DNA from: Bacteroidota bacterium
GTDB lineage: Bacteria > Bacteroidota > Bacteroidia > Bacteroidales > VadinHA17
Length of the DNA: 12,175 nt
Direction of reading: 5' to 3'
Assembly (NCBI GenBank): GCA_030613125.1
Contig: JAUWMO010000069.1
Coordinates: forward strand, 1-12,175
Shown: positions 1 through 4,856 of the stretch, piece after piece
Numbering within the stretch: position 1 is the first letter of the stretch
Layout: every line of letters begins with the position of its first letter
The notes under the pieces: model-generated
Database searches by the model: none
What the model was told of the DNA's origin: nothing
What the model saw: the letters and a program-made list of their open reading frames with translations, nothing else
Position numbers and translations under genes: made by a program

Positions 1-848
1 TTAATAATCAATACAAAATTACAGCAAATGCTGATCTGATGTTTGATCAGAATCAATACAAAACAACATTCGGATTTGCATATTTTTACTATCCATCATT
101 ATATTACGGGCTTGGCAATGATACAAAGGTTGAAGATGAACGCGTAGTTTTATATAAAACCTTAAAACTACGTACTAAGCTCATGTATAATATTACCAAA
201 TCCTGGTATCTTGGTATTGGTTATGACTATATAAATGATTTTCAGGTAGAATTCGACACAATACATTCAGAAAGTGATACTTTACTTAAGGAATATGAAG
301 GTGTACAGTCAGGACTTGGACTAAGTTATACCCGGGAAATGCGTGATAACCGTATAAATGCAAAAAAAGGATCATATATATTTGTTGAATACCAGTTCTT
401 TACAAAATGGCTGGGAAGTAAATTTAATTATAGAGTGCTCACAATAGACCTGCGAAAATATATTACACCTTTAAAATTTCTTACAATAGCCGGTCAATTA
501 TATAGTAAGACAGCAACACGGGATGTCCCGGTACAATCATTGGCTTTATTAGGTGGTCCGGACAGAATGCGGGGAATTTATGCAGGAAGGTACAGGGATA
601 AAACATCTATAACAGGCCAGATAGAATTAAGGTTCCCCCTGGTATGGATCATAAGTGGGGTGACCTTTGCCAGTGTCGGGCAGGTGGCGCCAGATTATGG
701 ATCTTATTACATGGATGGTTTCAAACTTGCCGGAGGATGGGGTCTAAGGTTGATGATTGATAGTGCAACAAGGTCAACAATTCGTCTGGATTTTGGTTAT
801 AGTAAAGACCAAAGAGCGATTTACTTTGGATTTAATGAAGCATTTTAA
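1..848 (+). CDS. Omp85/BamA-like outer-membrane barrel protein, 3' part (5' end outside window)
   Basis: The reading frame is open from base 3 up to the stop at 846-848, so the first in-frame ATG at 39 is internal and the gene begins before the window. About 281 residues are visible. They read as the C-terminal surface-antigen (D15/Omp85) beta-barrel: alternating aromatic and polar strands, an early motif SYTREMRDNRIN, and near residue 180 of the ATG-39 frame the Omp85 signature-like stretch LGGPDRMRGIYAGRYRDK followed by ELRFPL. In the family this RGY/RGxxxGRYRD loop lies inside the barrel. The protein ends in IYFGFNEAF, a terminal aromatic residue as in BamA-type barrels. Members insert outer-membrane proteins (BamA) or form related pores/translocators; with the POTRA region missing I cannot say which. 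Family assignment is fairly sure, the exact role is not. The stop is followed at once by an unrelated gene relic. Confidence 0.8.
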   Translation, partial: NNQYKITANADLMFDQNQYKTTFGFAYFYYPSLYYGLGNDTKVEDERVVLYKTLKLRTKLMYNITKSWYLGIGYDYINDFQVEFDTIHSESDTLLKEYEGVQSGLGLSYTREMRDNRINAKKGSYIFVEYQFFTKWLGSKFNYRVLTIDLRKYITPLKFLTIAGQLYSKTATRDVPVQSLALLGGPDRMRGIYAGRYRDKTSITGQIELRFPLVWIISGVTFASVGQVAPDYGSYYMDGFKLAGGWGLRLMIDSATRSTIRLDFGYSKDQRAIYFGFNEAF

Positions 849-855
849 TATTTCT

Positions 856-1065
856 GGTTTCTTTGAACAAAATAGTGGGTTTTATGCTGATATTGTAATT
901 TTTGACCATGAAAATGTCAGGGATCATACCACATTTGATGATCCTCACAAATATTCAAGTGGAATAATACATGTTTTTGTTAACGAGACTCAGATATTAA
1001 AAAACGGGGAACATACAGGGGCAAAACCCAGCCGGGTTGTTAGAGGACCAGGATGGAAGCAATAA
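856..1065 (+). pseudogene. Orphan C-terminal remnant of a D-aminoacylase-type (N-acyl-D-amino-acid deacylase) amidohydrolase
   Basis: Frame 1 from about 856 to the stop at 1063-1065 encodes roughly 69 residues that resemble the extreme C-terminus of D-aminoacylase/N-acyl-D-amino-acid deacylases of the amidohydrolase superfamily. Recognisable blocks in order are GFYADIVIFD, then TTFDDPHKYSSGI, then VFVNETQILKNGEHTGAKP, then RVVRGPG. Complete enzymes are about 480-550 residues and carry the metal-binding HxH, Cys and Asp sites further upstream; none of that is here. The frame runs back into the barrel gene only as an out-of-frame overlap, with no plausible start of its own. I read it as the 3' stub of a gene whose body was deleted, leaving the end joined next to the barrel gene's stop. 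It faces the regulator gene, 9 bp away. Identification rests on remembered family consensus, not on a search. Confidence 0.7.
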
Positions 1066-1074
1066 ACTTACTTC

Positions 1075-1770
1075 TTACCCGAATGTGCTAATTTGCATTA
1101 ACATATCGTAATTCTTAATGCTGATAGTCTTTCCATTCATAGAAATAATACCATCATCTTTAAACTTTTTAAGCATCCTGATCACACTTTCAGTAGACAT
1201 TCCTGAAAGCTCGGCCAATTCTTTCCTTGAAAGATTCAGTTCAAAATCATTTGATTTAAATATCCGTTCAGCCAAGCAGAGAATAATATCGGCTAATCTT
1301 CCGTATAATTGTTTGTGTGTCAAGCTAAAGAACCTGCCAAATGTTTGAATTGAATTTTCACAAAGAATATCAATAATTGAAGATGCAAAGGCAACATTGG
1401 TATTGATGATCTGCCTGAAAATATTTATATCAATCAGGATTGCCTCAGTATCTTCATATGCCAGAGCAGAGTAATGAAAAATATTATTATCTTTTAGTAT
1501 TGATGAAAGGTTTATCAGATTTCCTGCAGGAATGATCTTCAATATTAATGACTCATTATCCCCTTCAAGATACACCTTTATCAACCCCTTTTGCAAATAA
1601 ATCACATGTGAAGCAAATGTGCCATGCTTACAAATCATCTCACCTTTTCTATACTTTATCTGCACCTGGTTCTCTTCCATCAATGCCAAATCATCTTCCG
1701 TGAGTTTTTCAAAACAATCACATTTATCACTTCTTACTGTGCAGCTATGTAAAGTAGAAAACCCTTTCAT
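1075..1770 (-). CDS. Crp/Fnr-family transcriptional regulator with N-terminal cysteine cluster
   Basis: This 231-residue protein has the Crp/Fnr layout. A cNMP-binding-type beta-roll spans about 24-120 (YRKGEMICKHGTFASHVIYL, then KGLIKVYL). A long dimerisation helix runs about 120-165, including FGRFFSLTHKQLYGRLAD. The winged HTH spans about 180-212 (LSRKELAELSGMSTESVIRM). Recognition-helix residues Glu194 and Arg198 match the Glu and Arg used by FNR (ETISR) and CRP (ETVGR) to read TGA half-sites. Cysteines at 10, 17, 19 and 47 suggest a redox or Fe-S/sulfur-sensing site, but the spacing differs from E. coli FNR (20, 23, 29, 122), so a cluster is only inferred. The ATG at 1768-1770 is followed by a normal-length N-terminus. 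It is divergent from the TusA/YeeE/rhodanese operon, the obvious target. A perfect TAnnTTTG element (1800-1807) and a CTGA-N6-TCAG site (1828-1841) upstream suggest autoregulation. Confidence 0.88.
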   Translation of the reverse strand: MKGFSTLHSCTVRSDKCDCFEKLTEDDLALMEENQVQIKYRKGEMICKHGTFASHVIYLQKGLIKVYLEGDNESLILKIIPAGNLINLSSILKDNNIFHYSALAYEDTEAILIDINIFRQIINTNVAFASSIIDILCENSIQTFGRFFSLTHKQLYGRLADIILCLAERIFKSNDFELNLSRKELAELSGMSTESVIRMLKKFKDDGIISMNGKTISIKNYDMLMQISTFG

Positions 1771-1786
1771 GACAATATTTTCAGGT

Positions 1787-1800
1787 GTTAATTAATTAAC
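1787..1800. promoter_or_regulatory. Perfect 14-bp palindrome, possible operator at the regulator's transcription start
   Basis: GTTAATTAATTAAC is its own reverse complement. It abuts the -7 element of the minus-strand promoter (they share one base) and would cover the predicted start of the regulator's transcript. Nine of its bases, TTAATTAAC, recur at 1850-1858. A repressor-type site is possible, but the sequence is AT-rich and could arise by chance. Confidence 0.3.
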
Positions 1801-1807
1801 AAATATA
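1800..1807 (-). promoter_or_regulatory. Bacteroidota-type -7 promoter element for the Crp/Fnr gene
   Basis: On the minus strand this reads TATATTTG, a perfect match to the Bacteroidota -7 consensus TAnnTTTG. It lies 29 bp before the regulator's start codon, giving a short leader. No convincing -33 TTTG is seen, which would suit a promoter that needs an activator; the dyad at 1828-1841 lies about where a class II Crp/Fnr site would sit. Confidence 0.5.
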
Positions 1808-1827
1808 ATGATTTATCATAAAATGAA

Positions 1828-1841
1828 CTGATTTAGGTCAG
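1828..1841. promoter_or_regulatory. Candidate Crp/Fnr operator, CTGA-N6-TCAG
   Basis: CTGATTTAGGTCAG has exact inverted CTGA/TCAG arms six bases apart, the geometry of Fnr (TTGA-N6-TCAA) and Crp (GTGA-N6-TCAC) sites. The neighbouring regulator keeps the recognition-helix Glu and Arg that read the GA of such half-sites. The centre, 1834.5, is about 31 bp upstream of the centre of the regulator's -7 element, so roughly -40 relative to its start, like a class II activator site. It could serve both divergent genes. Confidence 0.45.
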
Positions 1842-1918
1842 CTTTCTTATTAATTAACGTCAATAATAATTATGGTTGAATATCAGTCAATTTCGCTTTT
1901 GAAATAATTATTAATATA

Positions 1919-1926
1919 TAAATTTT
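1919..1926 (+). promoter_or_regulatory. Weak -7-like element for the tusA-yeeE-rhodanese operon
   Basis: TAAATTTT matches seven of eight positions of TAnnTTTG. A TTTG at 1898-1901 lies 17 bases before it, slightly close for a -33 box. The leader to the ATG at 1965 would be about 35 bases. An imperfect dyad TTGA-N7-TCAA (1876-1890) sits just upstream of that box. The region is very AT-rich, so confidence is low. Confidence 0.3.
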
Positions 1927-1964
1927 AAAAAACAATTTTTTACTTACATAATAAACTCAAAACA

Positions 1965-2201
1965 ATGGAAAGCAATATCACTGAAACTCTTGATTGCAAA
2001 GGACTTTCATGTCCAATGCCTATGATGAAACTGGCCAAGGCCATGAAAGGATTAAACTCAGGTGACGTCCTTGAAATGCTTGGAACCGATCCCGGAACCA
2101 AATCCGATCTGCCAAGATGGTGTGAAAAAGGAGGACATTCACTTCTAGAAAAGAATGAACTGGAGGGAGGCGTTTTTAGATTTGTAATTAAAAAAAAATA
2201 A
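1965..2201 (+). CDS. TusA-family sulfur carrier protein (TusA/TsuB/YeeD-like)
   Basis: A 78-residue cytoplasmic protein of the usual TusA length. It has the family hallmark CPxP motif as CPMP, with Cys16 the expected persulfide-carrying residue, preceded by LDCKGLS. The following helix (MKLAKAMKGL) and the core DVLEMLGTDPGTKSDLPRWC fit the two-layer alpha/beta fold; Cys53 sits where many TusA proteins have a second cysteine. TusA proteins accept sulfane sulfur on the CPxP cysteine and pass it to partner enzymes. In E. coli a TusA-like protein (TsuB/YeeD) is encoded beside the thiosulfate transporter TsuA/YeeE, and the same pairing occurs here with only 9 bp before the transporter start. The ATG is preceded by an A-rich tract and no Shine-Dalgarno, normal for the phylum. 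It is the first gene of a four-gene operon divergent from the Crp/Fnr gene. Cys11 and Cys53 could form extra disulfides or relay sites, but that is inference. Confidence 0.88.
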   Translation: MESNITETLDCKGLSCPMPMMKLAKAMKGLNSGDVLEMLGTDPGTKSDLPRWCEKGGHSLLEKNELEGGVFRFVIKKK

Positions 2202-2210
2202 GAAATAATT

Positions 2211-3425
2211 ATGGCCGCACAAAATGAGGAGCCAAAGGCTCTTAACTTGTTATTCAGGACATTCTTCTCAAAACACTGGCCTGTCTGGGTGGGTGGCATT
2301 ACTCTCGGAATATTGAATATTCTGCTTTTTGCCATTAAAAGTCCATGGGGAGCCTCAGGGGGAATAAACAACTGGGGTGAAAACCTTTTTAAATCATTTG
2401 GATTATTCGGATTTGAAGGAACCACACCTGTAAATGCCCATTTTTATGGCTTATTATGTCTGATACTTGTTATCGGGGCTTTTGTAGGTGCCTTGCTCTC
2501 AAAAGAATTTGCCCTGCGCATTCCTCCTAAAGGAGAGCTTGTAAAAGGCTTTTTAGGGGGTGGATTAATGGCCCTGGGTGCTGCTGTGGGTATGGGTTGT
2601 ACCATAGGTTCATTTTTCAGTGGGGTTCCTGCCCTCTCAGGAGGTGCAATAATTTTTACCATGGGCCTTTTTGCGGGTGTTATAGTTGCACTAAAATATC
2701 TTTTATGGGAGATGGAAAATCTGCCTGGTGTCAGTACAGGAAAAAGTTATACTTTCCTTGCTGTTTCAGAAAAAAAAGGTAAATGGCAAATCTGGCTTGG
2801 CTGGATTGTCTCTATTGTAATTTTTTTGATTGCCTGGTTTGTTGCCGGGACCAATAGCATTCTGGCCTGGTTCATTATATCCGGATTATTAATGGGATTA
2901 ATCTGTCAGCGTTCGAGGTTTTGTATAGTAAAAGCATTCAGGGACCCGTTCATGACCGGTGAAAGTGATGGATCTGTTGGTGTTATGGCAGGATTACTAG
3001 TAACACTTGTAGGCTTTACTGCAATAAAGTACTTTGGTATTGGCCTTGGAGATGTTTCACTACGTGCACGGGAAATGACCTGGGTATATCCGCATTTTTG
3101 GTTTAGAGCCTTAATCGGAGGATTTGTATTTGGAGTCGGAATGACAATTGCCGGAGGATGTGCTGTAGGTACGTTATGGCGTGTGGGTGAAGGACAGGTG
3201 AAATTATGGATGTCAGCAATAGGATTTATCCTGATATCTCCCATTTCCAGAAAATTTATTGCTCCTCCATTGGTAGACCTGATGCCTCACAGTATGAAAT
3301 TTAAAAATTACCTGCCTGATTATATCGGTTATACAGGTGCATTCCTGCTTGTTTGCCTTTTCATTCTATTATGGTATGTATTTGTAAAATGGAATGAACG
3401 GACCGGAAAGTTCAGCGCTTTTTAA
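2211..3425 (+). CDS. YeeE/YedE-family thiosulfate/sulfur-compound transporter (TsuA-like)
   Basis: A 404-residue very hydrophobic inner-membrane protein with about ten predicted membrane spans, for example around residues 22-42, 78-97, 111-130, 145-165, 193-213 and 376-394. Diagnostic family motifs are GMGCTIGSFFSG (Cys130) in the first half, CQRSRFC (Cys232, Cys238) in the middle and AGGCAVGTLWRVGEG (Cys317) in the second half. These resemble the cysteines that line the thiosulfate path in Spirochaeta thermophila TsuA, where thiosulfate is thought to pass by hydrogen bonding to successive Cys side chains. Both pseudo-symmetric halves are in one chain, whereas some bacteria encode two half-size proteins. 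A soluble-looking segment at about 170-192 separates the halves. It is second in the operon, 9 bp after the TusA-like gene and 32 bp before the first rhodanese. Thiosulfate is the likeliest substrate, but other YedE relatives act with selenium or other sulfur species. Confidence 0.88.
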   Translation: MAAQNEEPKALNLLFRTFFSKHWPVWVGGITLGILNILLFAIKSPWGASGGINNWGENLFKSFGLFGFEGTTPVNAHFYGLLCLILVIGAFVGALLSKEFALRIPPKGELVKGFLGGGLMALGAAVGMGCTIGSFFSGVPALSGGAIIFTMGLFAGVIVALKYLLWEMENLPGVSTGKSYTFLAVSEKKGKWQIWLGWIVSIVIFLIAWFVAGTNSILAWFIISGLLMGLICQRSRFCIVKAFRDPFMTGESDGSVGVMAGLLVTLVGFTAIKYFGIGLGDVSLRAREMTWVYPHFWFRALIGGFVFGVGMTIAGGCAVGTLWRVGEGQVKLWMSAIGFILISPISRKFIAPPLVDLMPHSMKFKNYLPDYIGYTGAFLLVCLFILLWYVFVKWNERTGKFSAF

Positions 3426-3457
3426 CGAGTATCTTATAAATATTTAATTATGAAAAT

Positions 3458-3907
3458 ATGAAAAAAATAAAAATATTAAGATTACTCACTGCTGTCGTGG
3501 TTATTCTATTCATTAGTAGCTGCATGGCCAGCTTTGAAGATGGCAGTGAGCTTGCTGAGGTAGCAAAAAAGGGAATAGCCGAAATGCCTGTAGACAGCCT
3601 GATTACAAAATTAGAAAACTATGACCCTATAATGCTTCTCGATATCCGACAAGCTTCGGAATTTGAGGAAGGGAACATCCCTAGCTCTGTACTCCTTCCA
3701 CGGGGTGAGTTAGAGTTCAAGATCACAGATGAATCATTCTGGGAAAAAATATTCCTGTATGCTCCTTTACCTGAAGATGAAATAGTTGTCTATTGTAAGA
3801 GTGGCGGAAGGGGTGCCCTGGCAGCTGAAAGCCTTCAAAAACTGGGATTTTCAAATGTTTATTCACTGCAGGGAGGCTACAAAGCCTACCAGGCTAAAAC
3901 GGAATGA
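3458..3907 (+). CDS. Rhodanese-domain lipoprotein with intact active-site cysteine
   Basis: A 149-residue single-domain rhodanese with a lipoprotein signal: hydrophobic residues 6-19 then lipobox ISSC, so Cys22 would be lipidated and the domain sits in the periplasm on a membrane. The rhodanese core runs from about 45 to 147: LLDIRQASEFEEGNIPSSV, PRGELEF, then the active-site strand IVVYCKSGGRGALAAESL with catalytic Cys113 and loop CKSGGR, and the C-terminal LGFSNVYSLQGGYKAY. Rhodaneses move sulfane sulfur from thiosulfate or persulfides to thiols or cyanide through a Cys persulfide. Envelope placement next to a thiosulfate-type transporter suggests processing substrate outside the cytoplasm or relaying sulfur to the transporter. 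It follows the transporter by 32 bp and is presumably co-transcribed. The domain call is secure; the exact donor and acceptor are unknown. Confidence 0.88.
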   Translation: MKKIKILRLLTAVVVILFISSCMASFEDGSELAEVAKKGIAEMPVDSLITKLENYDPIMLLDIRQASEFEEGNIPSSVLLPRGELEFKITDESFWEKIFLYAPLPEDEIVVYCKSGGRGALAAESLQKLGFSNVYSLQGGYKAYQAKTE

Positions 3908-3970
3908 TTGGTGGAATAAACCTTAGACAATATGTTTAACTGGATTAGAATCCATATAAAAATTAAAAAA

Positions 3971-4465
3971 ATGAAACACAAATTCATATTTATCCCAGTT
4001 TTATGTGCCGCTGTATGCATATTCTTTTCCTGCTCCTCAGGAACCGGAAAAACTTTTGAAAATGTTACAGCTATGGTGGAAGCTGAAAAGGAGAATACCA
4101 GGGCTATCGGTGCAGCAGATCTGAACAGCCTGATTGAAGAAGGATGCCAGATGCAGATCATTGATTGCAGGGAGGAGTCAGACTACCTGGCTGGTCACAT
4201 ACCCGGAGCAGTAAACATTCCCAGGGGCATTTTAGAGTTTTCTCCAAAAATTTCAAACAGAAGGCTCAAAACCATTGTGATTGGCAATGATGAAGGCAGT
4301 GCTGTACTTGCTGCTGCAACCCTGAAGAAACTAAAATACTTTGACAGCTTTTACCTTGATTGTAGCTGGGAAGACTGGACAAAGACCTTTCCTGAACTCA
4401 TTGAGGAAGGTTCAGGTAAAGAGGAAGTCATTTTGAAAAAGGTAAAAGCGCCTGAAGGATGTTAG
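3971..4465 (+). CDS. Cys-less (probably non-catalytic) rhodanese-fold lipoprotein
   Basis: From ATG 3971 the product is 164 residues. The in-frame ATG at 3932 would add 13 residues ahead of the signal; I prefer 3971 because it gives a normal signal peptide with lipobox FFSC (Cys21) and follows an A-rich tract. The rhodanese outline is clear: IIDCREESDYLAGHIPGAVNIPRGILEF, matching LLDIRQASEFEEGNIPSSV and PRGELEF of the upstream paralogue, and later AVLAAATLKKL. At the active site the paralogue's VVYCKSGGRGALAA aligns with IVIGNDEGSAVLAA here, so the catalytic Cys is replaced by Gly and the loop's basic charge is lost. Thiosulfate sulfurtransferase activity by the usual route is therefore unlikely. 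Other cysteines (59, 66, 131 and the C-terminal residue 164 in 3971 numbering) remain. It may bind substrate, act as a scaffold or partner of the active rhodanese, or be decaying. It is the last gene of the operon, ahead of a strong hairpin terminator. Confidence 0.8.
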   Translation: MKHKFIFIPVLCAAVCIFFSCSSGTGKTFENVTAMVEAEKENTRAIGAADLNSLIEEGCQMQIIDCREESDYLAGHIPGAVNIPRGILEFSPKISNRRLKTIVIGNDEGSAVLAAATLKKLKYFDSFYLDCSWEDWTKTFPELIEEGSGKEEVILKKVKAPEGC

Positions 4466-4529
4466 AAAATAATATGTAACCAATCCACCAACAACTCTTA
4501 TTACAGTCTTTATATTAAGAGCCTTATGG

Positions 4530-4564
4530 AGGTCCCTGGTTCATAAACCGGGGACCTTTCTTAT
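4530..4564 (+). terminator. Rho-independent terminator of the sulfur operon
   Basis: Bases 4530-4541 (AGGTCCCTGGTT) pair with 4546-4557 (AACCGGGGACCT) as a 12-bp stem with one G-U pair and the four-base loop CATA. A T-rich run, TTTCTTAT, follows. It stands 65 bp after the stop of the Cys-less rhodanese gene and is the most GC-rich block in an AT-rich intergenic region, a good end point for the tusA-yeeE-rhodanese transcript. Confidence 0.82.
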
Positions 4565-4682
4565 ACTAAATAATATTTATTAATCAACCTGAATCACAAA
4601 AGCGTTCTTTCTTGTAAGCCTGTGATTATATTGAAATTTTTACAGCAACCATCTTTATTGTTATTTAATAATATTTTATCGC

Positions 4683-4766
4683 TTTTCAACCCTTGAAGCC
4701 ATTTGCAGGGTTTTGGAATGCCAGCCGGCAGATATTCTGGAATTCACACCTGAAAGACAGGATTAA
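4683..4766 (+). pseudogene. C-terminal relic of an XRE/YozG-type helix-turn-helix regulator
   Basis: In one frame the bases before the TAA at 4764-4766 read STLEAICRVLECQPADILEF followed by TPERQD. This is close to the conserved end of small Cro/C1-type HTH proteins of the YozG type, where the last helices read like SLxTLxxICxxLxCQPGDILEY. The N-terminal two-thirds with the DNA-contacting helices is absent: upstream the frame is low-complexity AT-rich sequence and closes at a TGA at 4632-4634, with no start codon that would give a whole domain. I take it as the 3' stub of a lost gene about 70 residues long. The match is short and made from memory, so it is tentative. Confidence 0.55.
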
Positions 4767-4802
4767 AATTGATGAATAGATTATTTTTTTAATTACAATG
4801 AC

Positions 4803-4810
4803 TATTTTTG
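4803..4810 (+). promoter_or_regulatory. -7 promoter element for the M1-like peptidase gene
   Basis: TATTTTTG is a perfect TAnnTTTG match 46 bp before the ATG at 4857, giving a leader of about 40 bases. The preceding 20-odd bases are T-rich but contain no clean TTTG at -33. Position and direction fit the start of the peptidase transcription unit, which begins after the upstream terminator. Confidence 0.42.
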
Positions 4811-4856
4811 AAGCGCTGTTTTATGGTATTCGGTTGAAGTATTATAAATTCTAACA

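Larger units (their letters stand above)
4466..4856. other. 391-bp intergenic region between the sulfur operon and the M1-like peptidase gene
   Basis: No intact gene was found here on either strand. It holds, in order, the operon terminator (4530-4564), an AT-rich stretch with a weak inverted repeat (AATCACA at 4592-4598, TGTGATT at 4621-4627), the XRE-type relic (about 4683-4766) and a promoter-like element for the next gene (4803-4810). The remainder shows nothing I can name. Confidence 0.6.

Noticed and set aside
1940..2425. 161-codon open frame on the minus strand across the TusA-like and transporter genes
   Set aside because: It lies opposite two well-supported genes with clear family motifs, and its translation is Pro/Ser-rich with no recognisable domain; it is a shadow frame.
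3932..3970. Upstream ATG for the Cys-less rhodanese gene
   Set aside because: It would put 13 mostly basic and hydrophobic residues before an already complete lipoprotein signal; the ATG at 3971, after an A-rich tract, gives a normal signal length.
4592..4627. Inverted repeat AATCACA / TGTGATT
   Set aside because: The arms are only 7 bp with a 22-base spacer, not next to a promoter-like element, and plausible by chance in AT-rich DNA.
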